Under the pieces are notes generated by a model. That model made no database searches and was not told the DNA's origin. It saw only the letters and a list, made by a program, of their open reading frames with translations. A DNA stretch of 64,000 nt from Termitidicoccus mucosus. Its GTDB lineage: Bacteria > Verrucomicrobiota > Verrucomicrobiia > Opitutales > Opitutaceae. The position numbers and the translations under genes were made by a program. Of this stretch, positions 52,869 to 62,601 are shown piece after piece. The stretch is from NCBI RefSeq assembly GCF_038725785.1, contig NZ_CP109796.1, positions 1,922,001 through 1,986,000 on the forward strand, written 5' to 3'. Position 1 is the first letter of the stretch; every line of letters starts with the position of its first letter.

Positions 52869-53873
52869 ATGAACCACTCCGGACATTCGGCACTTTCCCG
52901 CGTCGCCTCCGCCGCATTGCTGGCCGGCGCGATGCTGTTCTCCGCATCGCTGGCGGCTCCGGTTCAGGCTGCCGTCCCCTCGCAAAAACAAGCGCAGGTC
53001 CCGGGTTATTACCGGATGATGCTCGGCCAGTTTGAAGTCACCGCCCTGTATGACGGCTATTTGATGATAGAAAATCCGGTCCTCATCAAAACCGATGCCG
53101 CGGACATCCAAAGCCTGTTTGCCCGGATGTTCATCTCCTCCGAAAACGGAGTGCAAACCGCCGTGAATGCATTCCTGGTCCACACGGGTTCCCATCTCGT
53201 CCTGGTGGACGTGGGCACGGCCGGAAAATTCGGTCCCACGCTCGGGCACATCGCCAACAACCTGCGGGCGGCCGGCTACGATCCGGCCCAAGTCGACACC
53301 GTGCTGCTCACCCACCTGCATCCCGACCACGCGTGCGGCCTGTTGACGGATGACGGCAAGGCGGTTTTCCCCAATGCCACCGTCCATGTTTCCAAAACCG
53401 AGGCCGACTACTGGCTGGACGAGGCCATCGCGGCCAAAGCCCCCAAAGAGCTTCAGGGGATGTTCCAAATGTCCCGCGAAGCCGTGGCCCCCTACCGCGC
53501 GGCCAACAAGCTGAAAACCTACCAGATCGGCGATACGCTGGTGCCCGGCATCGAGGCCGTCCTCACTCCCGGCCATACCCCCGGCCACGTCAGCTACTTG
53601 TTGAATTCCCTCGATGAAAGCATGCTGGTCTGGGGAGACATCATTCACAGCCACGCCGTGCAATTTGCCCATCCGGAGGTCGCGGTCACCTTTGATTCCG
53701 ACGCCGGGCAGGCCGTCGCCACCCGCCAGAAAATCCTGGCCCAGGCCGCGGCCGACAGGCTCTGGATCGCCGGCGCGCATCTGCCTTTTCCCGGCATCGG
53801 CCATGTCGCCACCGAGGGCAAGGCGTATGCCTGGGTGCCCATCGAGTATGCCCCGGTTGAACCCGCGCGCTAA
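52869..53873 (+). CDS. secreted MBL-fold metallohydrolase inserted in the nuo operon
   Basis: A 334-residue protein with a signal peptide (about 1-34, ending APVQAA). The zinc motif HLHPDH gives H149, H151, D153 and H154, and further ligands come from the TPGHTPGH and WGDIIH regions, so two metals are likely bound. Overall similarity is to lactonase or N-acyl-homoserine-lactonase-like MBL proteins, usually found alone. It has no known role in complex I. It lies 24 bp after nuoB and 32 bp before nuoC and reads in the same direction. Its codon use is somewhat less GC3-rich than its neighbours. It is probably a late insertion. Confidence 0.92.
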   Translation: MNHSGHSALSRVASAALLAGAMLFSASLAAPVQAAVPSQKQAQVPGYYRMMLGQFEVTALYDGYLMIENPVLIKTDAADIQSLFARMFISSENGVQTAVNAFLVHTGSHLVLVDVGTAGKFGPTLGHIANNLRAAGYDPAQVDTVLLTHLHPDHACGLLTDDGKAVFPNATVHVSKTEADYWLDEAIAAKAPKELQGMFQMSREAVAPYRAANKLKTYQIGDTLVPGIEAVLTPGHTPGHVSYLLNSLDESMLVWGDIIHSHAVQFAHPEVAVTFDSDAGQAVATRQKILAQAAADRLWIAGAHLPFPGIGHVATEGKAYAWVPIEYAPVEPAR

Positions 53874-53905
53874 TCCATTCACACCGCCACTTACCGACCT
53901 CTCTC

Positions 53906-54595
53906 GTGGAAACCCTTGAACAACTTCGCGACCGGCTCATCGCGGCCTTTCCGGCCCCGGATGCCGTCACCCTTGTCACCAATCCCGGCCCCGCCGCGCA
54001 GCACTCCCTGCTTCTCGCCCACGCGCATGCCCGCGAGATCGCCCGCTTCCTGCGCGACGACCCCGCGCTCCGCCTCGATTTCTGCTCCAATGTCAGCGGC
54101 GTCGACTGGCCCGACAAGGAAATCACCGAGACCGTGAAAATCACCACGCCCGACCCCGCCGGCGGCCCGGACAAAGTCACCGAGCAAAAAACCAAGCGCC
54201 TCCAGCCCGGTTATCTCGAAGTCGTTTACCACCTCTACTCCATGGCGCTCAAAACCACCGCGCCCGTCGTCCTCCGCCTCCGCACCGCCAACCGCGCCGA
54301 CGACGTGACCGTGCCCTCGCTCACCCCGGTCTGGCGCTCTTGCGAGTTTCAGGAACGCGAGGTCTTCGATCTCTTCGGCGTCCGCTTCGAAGGCCACCCC
54401 GATCTCCGCCGCATCCTCATGTGGGACGAATTCAAGGACCACCCCATGCGCAAAGACTACGTTTCCCCCGACGACTACGAATGGGAGCCCACCCCGCACG
54501 ACGAAGTGCTGGCGCGCGCGAAAACGCACTATCCCGCGCCGCCGGCGCTGACGCCGTCACCCGCCGTCACCACGAAACAGGAGGCCGCCAAATGA
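53906..54595 (+). CDS. nuoC: NADH-quinone oxidoreductase subunit C
   Basis: A 229-residue 30-kDa subunit beginning with GTG at 53906 (no better ATG nearby). The conserved [22 protein letters not shown]-like region appears as [19 protein letters not shown], and DYEWEPT marks the C-terminal part. It is a peripheral-arm subunit and is separate from NuoD, as in most bacteria outside Gammaproteobacteria. The TGA overlaps the nuoD ATG (ATGA, 54592-54595). Confidence 0.94.
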   Translation: METLEQLRDRLIAAFPAPDAVTLVTNPGPAAQHSLLLAHAHAREIARFLRDDPALRLDFCSNVSGVDWPDKEITETVKITTPDPAGGPDKVTEQKTKRLQPGYLEVVYHLYSMALKTTAPVVLRLRTANRADDVTVPSLTPVWRSCEFQEREVFDLFGVRFEGHPDLRRILMWDEFKDHPMRKDYVSPDDYEWEPTPHDEVLARAKTHYPAPPALTPSPAVTTKQEAAK

Positions 54596-55770
54596 GCGCT
54601 TCCGCTGCCACGCCCGACACCTTCACGCCCGGCGCCACCTCGGTCCGCGCCGTTCACGACGACTTCCACGGCGACCTTCTCGAGGTCTCGATGGGGCCGC
54701 ACCACCCCTCGACCCACGGCGTCTTCCGCATGAACGTCGTCCTCGACGGCGAGATCATCGTCAAGCTCCAGCCCGTTTTCGGCTACCTGCATCGCAACCA
54801 CGAAAAACTGGCCGAAGCCATTTCCTACCTCGCCAGCATCCCCTACACCGACCGCCTCGACTACCTCGCCTCCCTCACCAACAACTGGGCCTATGTCATC
54901 GCGGTCGAGAAACTGGCCGGTTTCACCGTCCCCGAGCGCGGCGAATACATCCGCGTCATCGTCGGCGAACTCGCCCGCCTCATCAACCACTGCTGCCTCG
55001 TCGGCTTCCTGCTCAACGACCTCGGCACCTCCTTCACTCCCCTGCTCTACTCCCTGCGCGAACGCGAACGCATGCTCGACCTCGTCGAGGAGCTCACCGG
55101 CTCCCGCATGATGTGCAACTACATGCGTTTCGGCGGCGTCCGCGTCGATCCCTCGCCCGACTGGCTCGCCCGCCTGAAAGACTACCTCGAGGGCGACTTC
55201 CCAAAATTCCTCGACGAGCAGGACGCCCTCCTCACCGGCAACGAAATCCTCCTCGCCCGCACCCAGGGCACCGGCATCCTCAAACCCGATCTCGCCATCA
55301 ACGCCGGCATCACCGGCCCCATGCTGCGCGCCTCCGGCGTGGATTACGACATCCGCAAAGTCGAGCGCTACTCCATCTACGACCGCTTCGACTTCCGCGT
55401 CCCCCTTGGCGACCACGGCGACACCTACGACCGCTACATGATGCGCATGCTCGAAATGCACGAGTCGCTCAAAATCCTCCGCCAGGCCCTCCGCGACATC
55501 CCTGGCGGCCCCGCCACCGATCCCAAGGCCAAATCCCGCGGACTCCGCCCGAAACCCGGCGAAGCCTACGGACGCATCGAGGCCCCCAAGGGCGAACTCG
55601 GCTTCTACCTCATCAGCGACGGCGGCCCGCAGCCCTACCGCTACCGCATCCGTCCGCCCTCCTTCATCAACCTCACCATCCTCGAAGACATGTGCGTCGG
55701 CCAGACCGTCGCCGACGCCGTCATCACCCTCGGCAGCGTGGACATCGTCCTGGGCGAAGTGGACCGCTGA
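54592..55770 (+). CDS. nuoD: NADH-quinone oxidoreductase subunit D (49-kDa)
   Basis: A 392-residue quinone-site subunit. It shows [13 protein letters not shown] near the N-terminus with the quinone-binding His, [12 protein letters not shown], and a C-terminus ending GEVDR, all standard. The ATG overlaps the nuoC stop. A family of AT-rich inverted repeats fills the 174-bp gap to the next gene, which is nuoI. nuoE, nuoF and nuoG are missing from the cluster. Confidence 0.96.
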   Translation: MSASAATPDTFTPGATSVRAVHDDFHGDLLEVSMGPHHPSTHGVFRMNVVLDGEIIVKLQPVFGYLHRNHEKLAEAISYLASIPYTDRLDYLASLTNNWAYVIAVEKLAGFTVPERGEYIRVIVGELARLINHCCLVGFLLNDLGTSFTPLLYSLRERERMLDLVEELTGSRMMCNYMRFGGVRVDPSPDWLARLKDYLEGDFPKFLDEQDALLTGNEILLARTQGTGILKPDLAINAGITGPMLRASGVDYDIRKVERYSIYDRFDFRVPLGDHGDTYDRYMMRMLEMHESLKILRQALRDIPGGPATDPKAKSRGLRPKPGEAYGRIEAPKGELGFYLISDGGPQPYRYRIRPPSFINLTILEDMCVGQTVADAVITLGSVDIVLGEVDR

Positions 55771-55778
55771 AACCAATC

Positions 55779-55934
55779 ACGAATTACAAATGACGAATTA
55801 CGAATTAAACCAACCACCGGCATCCCGCCCTTGCCCATTCGCCCGAATCCGCCCGCGCTCATTCGCGGCCGGCCACGCGTCCCCCGCCATTCGTCATTCG
55901 TAATTCGTCATTCGTAATTCGTCATTCGTAATTA
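55779..55934. repeat. low-complexity inverted repeat between nuoD and nuoI
   Basis: The left arm (55779-55808) reads ACGAATTACaAATGACGAAT and more; the right arm (about 55888-55934) consists of repeated attcgtcattcgtaattc units, the reverse complement of the left. A 79-bp GC-rich core separates them. Related arms occur at 58836 and 61015. Not a terminator. Confidence 0.88.
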
Positions 55935-55944
55935 ATTTTCTCCC

Positions 55945-56586
55945 ATGCTCGGCACCGGCATCATCAAAGGACTCCTCGTCACCGCGAAAAATCTCGTCGG
56001 CAGCTACCACGACCCCAAGCGCCTGCCCACCATCGAGTATCCGGAAAAACGATACAAACTCCCGGAAAACTTCCGCAGCTTCCCCTTCCTCGTTTACGAC
56101 GGCGACGACGCGAACGCCGGCCTGCGCTGCGTCGCCTGCCGCATCTGCGAGAAGGAATGCCCGCCGCAGTGCATCTACATCGTCCCCGAGCGCGACGAAA
56201 AAGGCCGCGTGCAGAAGAAACCCAAGATCTTCGACATCGACTTCTCCGTCTGCATGGGCTGCCAGATCTGCGTCGAGGCCTGCCCCTTCGACTCCATCAA
56301 GATGGATCACCACTACGAGATCACGGCCACCAACCGCTTCGAGGGCCTGCTCGTCCACCTCGACCAGCTCGCGAAACCCAACAGCTATTTTCACCAAATC
56401 CACCCCGCCGACGCCGCCGAAATCGACGCCCGCCTCGCCGAGGACAAACGCAAGGCCGAGGAAAAAGCCAAGGCCGCTGCCGCTGCTGCGGCAGCCAAAG
56501 CCGCCGCGGCCGCCGCAGCCAAGTCTGCCGCCGCGGTTCCGCCCCCGCCCGCAACCGCTCCCGCTCCGAAACCCGACGCGTCCTGA
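55945..56586 (+). CDS. nuoI: NADH-quinone oxidoreductase subunit I (2 x [4Fe-4S])
   Basis: A 213-residue ferredoxin-like subunit carrying clusters N6a and N6b. First set C62, C65, C68, C72; second set C103, C106, C109, C113. The family core ends near residue 155. The remaining about 55 residues form an Ala/Lys/Glu-rich tail and a Pro-rich end (EEKAKAAAA to APAPKPDAS), probably flexible. Order in the cluster is D-I-H, not D-E-F-G-H-I. Confidence 0.95.
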   Translation: MLGTGIIKGLLVTAKNLVGSYHDPKRLPTIEYPEKRYKLPENFRSFPFLVYDGDDANAGLRCVACRICEKECPPQCIYIVPERDEKGRVQKKPKIFDIDFSVCMGCQICVEACPFDSIKMDHHYEITATNRFEGLLVHLDQLAKPNSYFHQIHPADAAEIDARLAEDKRKAEEKAKAAAAAAAAKAAAAAAAKSAAAVPPPPATAPAPKPDAS

Positions 56587-56601
56587 CCCAAGGGCCTGCC
56601 A

Positions 56602-57840
56602 ATGACCTTCGCCACCGTGAATCCCGCCGATAATTTTCTCGAACGCCTTCCCGGCCTCGCGCTCGACTGGGTGCTTGGCCTTCTCCCCGACAACGATTTC
56701 GTCCGCTGGCTGGTCGCTTCCGTGCTCGCCGTTGCCGTCATCCTCGCCGTGTTCGGGCTGCTCTTCGCCTTCACCACCGTCACCGAGCGCAAGCTCCTCG
56801 GCCGCTTCCAAAACCGGCCCGGCCCCAACCGCGTCCGCATCCTCGGCATCCGCTTCTTCGGCTTTTTCCAGCCCTTTGCCGACGCGGTCAAGGCCCTGAC
56901 CAAGGAAGACCTCGTGCCCGCCGCCGCCGACAAAATCCTGCACTTCCTCGCCCCCGCCGGCGCGGTCTTCTTCACGCTGCTCGGCTTCGCCGTCATCCCC
57001 TACGGCCGCCACCTGACGCCGCTCGACCTCGATGCCGGCGTGCTCTATTTCTTCGCCGCCGGCGCCGCCTCCGAGCTCGTCATCTTCATGGCCGGCTGGT
57101 CGAGCCAGAACAAGTATTCGCTCCTCTCCGCCATGCGCGCCCTCGCGCAGCTCATTTCCTTCGAACTCCCGCTGCTCCTCGTCGTCGTCCCCGTCGTCCT
57201 CGCCGCCGGCACCCTCGGCACCTCCTCCATCGTCACCGCCCAGGGCGGCTGGTCGCTCGGCGGGCTCATCCCGCACTGGAACGTGCTCACGCCCTGGGGC
57301 CTCGCCGGGTTCGTCATCTTCGTCATCGCCGCGCTGGCCGAGACCAACCGCTGCCCCTTCGATCTCCCCGAGGGCGAAAGCGAGATCATCGCCGGGCACC
57401 TAACCGAGTATTCGGGATTCAAATACGCGCTCTTCTTCATGGGTGAGTATTTCGGCATCATCGGCCTGTGCGGACTCGGCGTGACGCTCTTCCTCGGCGG
57501 CTGGCAGGCCCCGTGCGAGTTCCTCCAGTTCATCCCGTCCTACCTCTGGTTCGGCCTCAAGCTCATCGCGCTCATCCTCTTCTTCATCTGGATACGCGCC
57601 ACGCTCCTGCGCCTGCGCATCGACCAGCTCACCCGCCTCGCGTGGAAACTCCTTGTCCCGCTCGGCCTCATCAACCTCGGCGTGGCCGCCTTCTGGATGC
57701 TCACCGCGTCGTGGGACGGCCCCGTCCTGCTGGCCGTCCGCTGGGCGGTCGGCCTCGCGCTCATTCTCATCCCCTACGTGCTCCTCGGTCGCAGCCTCGG
57801 CTCCGGCCTCGGCCCCCGCAACTACCGCTACGCGCAATGA
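56602..57840 (+). CDS. nuoH: NADH-quinone oxidoreductase subunit H
   Basis: A 412-residue membrane subunit with about eight helices that forms the quinone entrance. It contains ERKLLGRFQNRPGPNR, the diagnostic NuoH motif, and AETNRCPFDLPEGESE facing the quinone path. Slightly longer than usual, mainly at the N-terminus. It is 15 bp after nuoI. An AT-rich inverted repeat follows directly after the stop codon. Confidence 0.96.
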   Translation: MTFATVNPADNFLERLPGLALDWVLGLLPDNDFVRWLVASVLAVAVILAVFGLLFAFTTVTERKLLGRFQNRPGPNRVRILGIRFFGFFQPFADAVKALTKEDLVPAAADKILHFLAPAGAVFFTLLGFAVIPYGRHLTPLDLDAGVLYFFAAGAASELVIFMAGWSSQNKYSLLSAMRALAQLISFELPLLLVVVPVVLAAGTLGTSSIVTAQGGWSLGGLIPHWNVLTPWGLAGFVIFVIAALAETNRCPFDLPEGESEIIAGHLTEYSGFKYALFFMGEYFGIIGLCGLGVTLFLGGWQAPCEFLQFIPSYLWFGLKLIALILFFIWIRATLLRLRIDQLTRLAWKLLVPLGLINLGVAAFWMLTASWDGPVLLAVRWAVGLALILIPYVLLGRSLGSGLGPRNYRYAQ

Positions 57841-57938
57841 AATTAAGAATTAAAAATTAAGAATTATGAAAACGATCCCACTGCAAACCCGACGCGGCAG
57901 CGCCCGTCTCCCCCATTCTTAATTTTTAATTCTTAATT
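57841..57938. repeat. 24-bp perfect AT-rich inverted repeat between nuoH and nuoJ
   Basis: Arms 57841-57864 (AATTAAGAATTAAAAATTAA then GAAT) and 57915-57938 are exact reverse complements around a 50-nt core of ordinary GC content. The sequence differs from the attcgt family but the layout is the same: low-complexity arms, unrelated core, intergenic position starting right at the previous stop. Confidence 0.92.
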
Positions 57939-57952
57939 ATTAATTTCCACCC

Positions 57953-58495
57953 ATGCCCGACCTCTCCCTTCTCTCGTTTCTGGCCATCGCGCTCGTCACC
58001 ATCGGTGCGTCCGCCGTGGCCATTACGCGGCGCAACATCATTCACAGCGCCCTCCTCCTCGTCGCCGGCTGGGTGGGCATCGCCGCCTACTACCTCTGGG
58101 CCGGCGCCGAGTTTGTCGCCTTCGCGCAAATCCTCGTTTACGTCGGCGCGGTCTCGATGGTCGTGCTCTTCGCCGTGCTGCTCACGCGCCTCGGTCCCGG
58201 CGACACCGCCCCTGCGCCCGGGGCCTTCCAGCGCGCCGCCGCCGCGCTCGTCGCGGGCGGAGCCTGCTTCGGCGCGCTTTCCGGGGCCATCCTCACCTCG
58301 CCCTTCAAAACCGGCGCCGAAACGCCTGCCGCCGCCCCCGGCGTCCGCCAGCTCGGCCTCGCGCTCATGGAGCCCGCCAATGCCGCCGCGCTCCTTGTCA
58401 TCGGGATTCTCCTCACCGTCGCGCTCATCGGCGCCATCGTCATCGCATCCATCGACCGCCGCGGGGCGGACAAATCCGGGGAGGCCGCGTCATGA
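57953..58495 (+). CDS. nuoJ: NADH-quinone oxidoreductase subunit J
   Basis: A 180-residue membrane subunit with five helices. The third helix has [21 protein letters not shown], which holds the pi-bulge region linking quinone chemistry to proton transfer. The TGA overlaps the nuoK ATG (58492-58495). Length fits the family. Start at 57953 lies 14 bp after the palindrome. Confidence 0.94.
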   Translation: MPDLSLLSFLAIALVTIGASAVAITRRNIIHSALLLVAGWVGIAAYYLWAGAEFVAFAQILVYVGAVSMVVLFAVLLTRLGPGDTAPAPGAFQRAAAALVAGGACFGALSGAILTSPFKTGAETPAAAPGVRQLGLALMEPANAAALLVIGILLTVALIGAIVIASIDRRGADKSGEAAS

Positions 58496-58815
58496 TGAAT
58501 CTCCTTGAAAACATAAGCCCGCTGCACCTCAGCCTGCTCTTTTCGAGCGCGCTTTTCTGCCTGGGCCTCGTCACTGCGCTCGCCCGCAGCAACACCATCC
58601 TCGTGCTTCTCGGCGTCGAGCTCATGCTCAACGCCGCCAACATCAACTTCATCGCTTTCGCGGGCCGCTCGCAGGGCGCGGCGGCCTCGACCGGCGTGCT
58701 CTTCGCGATTTTCTCCATTGCCGTGGCCGCCGCCGAGGCCGCCGTGGGCCTCGCGCTCATCATCGCGATCTACCGGCACCGCCGCAGCGTCCGCCTCCGG
58801 ACGCGAACGAATTGA
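58492..58815 (+). CDS. nuoK: NADH-quinone oxidoreductase subunit K
   Basis: A 107-residue membrane subunit with three helices and the conserved glutamate in [15 protein letters not shown] and a second one in [11 protein letters not shown], both needed for proton translocation. Translation is coupled to nuoJ. A 160-bp gap with an inverted repeat follows before nuoL. Confidence 0.95.
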   Translation: MMNLLENISPLHLSLLFSSALFCLGLVTALARSNTILVLLGVELMLNAANINFIAFAGRSQGAAASTGVLFAIFSIAVAAAEAAVGLALIIAIYRHRRSVRLRTRTN

Positions 58816-58835
58816 AAGGCTGACCATGAACATGG

Positions 58836-58969
58836 AATTACGAATGACGAATTACAAATTACGGCACCGCCGCGCCATTTGTCCCTCGCGTTCCTGTCTT
58901 TCAGGCAGCCTCCCTGTTTTCGCCGCCGGCGCGGCAGCGCCCTCCATTCGTAATTCGTAATTCGTAATT
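58836..58969. repeat. attcgt-family inverted repeat between nuoK and nuoL
   Basis: Left arm 58836-58863 (AATTACGAATGACGAATTAC and more) and right arm 58945-58969 (cattcgtaattcgtaattcg and more) are imperfect reverse complements (about 22 of 24). They enclose an 81-bp GC-rich core. The arms are closely related to those at 55779-55934. Confidence 0.88.
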
Positions 58970-58975
58970 TCCGCC

Positions 58976-60986
58976 ATGACCAAACTCCTCTGGCTCATCC
59001 CCGCGCTTCCGCTTGCCGCCGCCGCCATCGGCGCGGTCACGCCGCGCCGCTCCCGCGCGCTTTCCTCCACGCTCGCGCTCGTCGCCATGGCCGCCGGCTT
59101 CGTCCTCTCCTGCCTCGCCCTCCGCGACGCGCCCGGCCCGCCGCGCACCAGAGCTTCAACTTCACCTGGCTCGAATCCGGCGGGTTCCACGTCGAACTCG
59201 GCTTCCTGCTCGACCCGCTCACCGCGTTCATGCTCGTGATGGTCACCTTCGTCGGCTTCCTGATCTTTCTTTTCAGCACCGGCTACATGAAGGAGGACGA
59301 AAACTACGCGAAGTTTTTCTGCTACCTCAGTTTCTTCGCCGCCTCGATGCTCGGCCTGATCGTCTCCAACAGCCTCCTGCTCACCTTCATCTGTTGGGAA
59401 CTCGTCGGCCTCGCTTCCTACCTGCTCATCGGCTTCTGGTTCACCAAACCGTCCGCCGCCGCCGCCGCGAAGAAGGCCTTCATCACCACGCGCATCGGAG
59501 ACCTGGGTTTCCTGATTGGCATGCTCTGGCTGCACGGCGCGACCGACACGCTGCTGTTCTATGACGGCGGCGGGGTTTCCTCGAAACCGCGGCCCTTTCC
59601 AAACTCGCATTCCTGCTTCCCTGCGGGCTGGCGGTTTCGACCGGCATCGGTCTCCTGGTTTTCTGCGGCGCGGTCGGCAAATCCGGCCAGTTCCCGCTCC
59701 ATGTCTGGCTCCCCGACGCGATGGAAGGCCCCACACCCGTGTCCGCGCTCATCCACGCCGCCACGATGGTGGCCGCGGGCGTGTTCCTCATCGCGCGCGT
59801 TTATCCGCTCATGGCTGTGGACCAAGCCGGCGCGCACTTCCACGCCCTCACCGTCGTCGCCTTCATCGGCGCCATCACCGCGCTTTTCGGCGCGGTCGTC
59901 GCCGTCGCGCAAAACGACATCAAGCGCATCCTCGCCTTCTCGACCGTATCACAACTCGGATACATGATGCTCGCCATCGGCGTCGGCGCGTGGCCTGTCG
60001 CGATCTTCCATCTCCTCACCCACGCCTTTTTCAAGGCGCTGCTCTTCCTCGGCGCGGGCTCCGTCATCCACGCCGCGCACCACGAGCAGGACATCCGCCT
60101 GCTCGGCGGGCTTTCGCGCCGCATGAAAGCCACCTTTGCCGCCTTTTCCATCGGCATGATGGCGCTCGCGGGCGTGCCGTTCGTGTTTTCCGGCTTCTAC
60201 TCGAAGGAGGGCATCCTCCACGCCGCGCACCACTGGCCTGTCTCGCACCTCCCGCTCTGCGTCGGACTCGTCGCCGTCGTGCTCACCGCGTTCTACATGA
60301 CGCGCCTCATGGGCAACGTCTTTTTCGGAAAACCCCGTTCGCACGCCGCGGAGCACGCGCATGAGAACCCGCCCGCGATGACGCTCCCGCTCACCCTCCT
60401 CGCCGCCTGCTCCATCCTCGTCGGCTTCCTCGGCACGCCCGCCTGGCCCTGGCTCCAGCAAACCCTCGCCGGCCAGCCCGCCGCCGCGCACGGCCTCGCG
60501 GCCATCTTCACCGAGGGCGGCGGGCTCATGTGGCTCTCCATCGCGCTCGTCGCGCTCGGCATCGGCGCGGGCGCCGCGCTCTACATCCGCCGTCCGCGTG
60601 TTTCCGCCACCGCCGCCGACCCGCTCGAAAAAACCTTCCCCGCGCTCTGGCGCGCGCTCGCCAACCGCCTCTGGTTCGACGAACTCTACGCCGCCACCTT
60701 CGGACGCCTCACAAACCTCCTCGCCGCGTTTGCCGACATCCTGACCGCTGCATCATCGACGGCCTGTCGTCTCCTCGCCCTCCTCGGGCGCGGCATCGGT
60801 TTCATCAACCGCGAAGGCGACGAGGACGTGCTCAACGGCGGCTTTGACCGCACCAGCGAGGCCCTTCGCGGCACCGGCAAGGCCTACTCCCGCGCCCAGA
60901 CGGGCGACGCCCACGACAACCTCGGCGCCATCGCCCTCGGCTTCGTCGCCCTCATGGTCGTCATCATGATCGCCGGCATCTGGTGA
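58976..60986 (+). pseudogene. nuoL: NADH-quinone oxidoreductase subunit L, interrupted by two frameshifts
   Basis: The antiporter-like subunit L (about 670 residues when joined). It reads in one frame from ATG 58976 to about 59130, continues in a second frame from about 59146 (SFNFTWLESGG) to about 59570, then in a third from about 59574 (FLETAALSKLAFLLPC) to the stop at 60986. Each step equals one missing base, the second in a G-run. Conserved parts are intact (FWELVGLASYLLIGFWF, the HVWLPDAMEGPTPVSALIHAATMV block). No domain is lost, so sequence error is at least as likely as real decay. Confidence 0.85.
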
Positions 60987-61014
60987 TCCAGACAAACCTC
61001 CGCCACCGCCCTCT

Positions 61015-61048
61015 TCATTCGTAATTTGGCATTCGTCATTCGTAATTT
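61015..61048. repeat. single attcgt-family arm between nuoL and nuoM
   Basis: A run of cattcgtaattTGGcattcg and cattcgtaatttt units lies 15 bp before nuoM. It matches the right arms of the repeats at 55888 and 58945, but no left arm is found in the gap. It may be a solo or decayed copy. Confidence 0.7.
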
Positions 61049-61063
61049 TCCGTCCTCCCGCTC

Positions 61064-62557
61064 ATGCCTTTTCTCTCCTCCATCATCTTCGTCCCCTGGC
61101 TCGGCGCGCTGCTGCTCGCGTTTTTCCCGCGCGGAGACAACCGCCTCAGCCGTCCCGTCGCGCTCCTCTTCAGCGCCTCCACGCTCGTCCTCGCGCTCAT
61201 CGCCTGCGCCTCCTACGACAGCGCCAAAGGCGGGCTCCAGTTCGTCGAGCAACACGCCTGGATCGACGCGCTCAACATCCAGTATCACCTCGGGCTCGAC
61301 GGACTCAGCCTGTTGCTCGTGCTCCTGACCGGCCTCGTCGCCCCCGCCGCGCTTTACGCGACTTGGAGCATCGGGCGCGACGGACGCCTCATCGGCATCC
61401 TCTTTCTCCTTCTCCAAGGCGCGGCGCTCGGCGTGTTTCTCGCGCTCGATTTCTTCCACTGGTTCATCTTCTGGGAACTCAGCCTCGTGCCCGCGTTTTT
61501 CCTCATCCGGCTCTGGGGCGGAAAAGGCGCGCCGCGCGCGGCCTATCAATTTGTCATCTACACCATGGGCGGCGGCGTGTTCATGCTGCTTGCCTTCGCC
61601 GCGCTCTACGCGGCCACCGGCACGTTTGACTTCGTGGCGCTCGAGCGCATGGCCGCCGAAGGCTCGCTGCAAGCCGCGCTGGGCAGCCTCGGCGCCAGCC
61701 TGCCGTGGCTGATTTTCGGCGGAGTGCTCCTCGGCCTGGCGGTGAAGGTTCCGCTCTTTCCCTTCCACACCTGGCTGCCCTCCGCCTACGCCGAGGCTCC
61801 GGCGGGTGCGTCGATGTTCCTCACCGGCGTCATGTCGAAGATGGGCGTTTATGGATTCCTGCGCATCCTCGCGCCGCTCTTCCCCGGGCAGCTTCACGCC
61901 GCCGCGCCCTGCCTGCTCAGCCTCGCGCTCTGCGGCGTCGTGCTCGGCGCGTTTGCCGCGCTGCGCCAGACCGACCTCAAGCGCATGATCGCCTACTCGT
62001 CGGTCAACCATCTCAGCTACTGCCTGCTCGCGCTCTTCGCCATCTGCGCCGGCGGCGGCACCCGCGCCTTTGCGCAGGCCGACGTGGATTCCGCCTACAC
62101 CGGCATCCTCCTGCAAATGTTCAACCACGGTCTCTCCGCCGCCGCGCTCTTCTATTGTATCGGGATTCTGGAGACACGCACCGGCGGCCTGCGCGGCATC
62201 GGCGATTTCGGCGGCCTGCGCAAGGTCGCCCCGGTCTTCGCGCTCTTTTGCGGCGTCGCCATGTTCTCCTCGCTCGGCCTGCCCGGCCTGAATGGTTTCG
62301 TCGGCGAGTTCCTCATTTTCCGCGGCGTCTTCGGCATCGTCCCCTGGGCGGCGTCCGTCGCCTGCGTCGGCCTGCTCATCACCGCGCTTTTCCTGCTGAC
62401 CTTCTGGCAGCGCGTCTTCCACGGCCCCGTCGCCGGCGCGACGGAGAAAGTCACCGACCTCACCGCCCGCGAACTCGTCGTCCTCGCCCCCGCCGCCGCC
62501 CTCATGCTCCTCCTCGGCGTCTGGCCGCAACTTCTCATCAACCTCTTCTCCCGGTAA
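61064..62557 (+). CDS. nuoM: NADH-quinone oxidoreductase subunit M
   Basis: A 497-residue antiporter-like membrane subunit with about 14 helices. It has the conserved Glu in FWELSLVPAFFLI, the lysine in VKVPLFPFHTWLPSAYAEAPAG and a second Lys in DLKRMIAYSSVNH, the proton path residues of NuoM. The frame is intact, unlike its neighbours. A second NuoM-like gene lies downstream after a GxxExxY gene. Confidence 0.95.
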   Translation: MPFLSSIIFVPWLGALLLAFFPRGDNRLSRPVALLFSASTLVLALIACASYDSAKGGLQFVEQHAWIDALNIQYHLGLDGLSLLLVLLTGLVAPAALYATWSIGRDGRLIGILFLLLQGAALGVFLALDFFHWFIFWELSLVPAFFLIRLWGGKGAPRAAYQFVIYTMGGGVFMLLAFAALYAATGTFDFVALERMAAEGSLQAALGSLGASLPWLIFGGVLLGLAVKVPLFPFHTWLPSAYAEAPAGASMFLTGVMSKMGVYGFLRILAPLFPGQLHAAAPCLLSLALCGVVLGAFAALRQTDLKRMIAYSSVNHLSYCLLALFAICAGGGTRAFAQADVDSAYTGILLQMFNHGLSAAALFYCIGILETRTGGLRGIGDFGGLRKVAPVFALFCGVAMFSSLGLPGLNGFVGEFLIFRGVFGIVPWAASVACVGLLITALFLLTFWQRVFHGPVAGATEKVTDLTARELVVLAPAAALMLLLGVWPQLLINLFSR

Positions 62558-62601
62558 AGACATTCCCGCCGCCGCGACAATCTTTGCGCTCAAACCTTTC
62601 C

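Noticed and set aside
51717-53882. 721-codon minus-strand frame spanning nuoA, nuoB and the MBL gene
   Set aside because: It crosses three well-supported genes on the other strand and shows no protein-like motifs.
55888-55934. CRISPR-like array in the nuoD-nuoI gap
   Set aside because: The attcgt units are 7-15 bp, contiguous, without spacers, and form an inverted repeat with the left arm. No cas gene is present.
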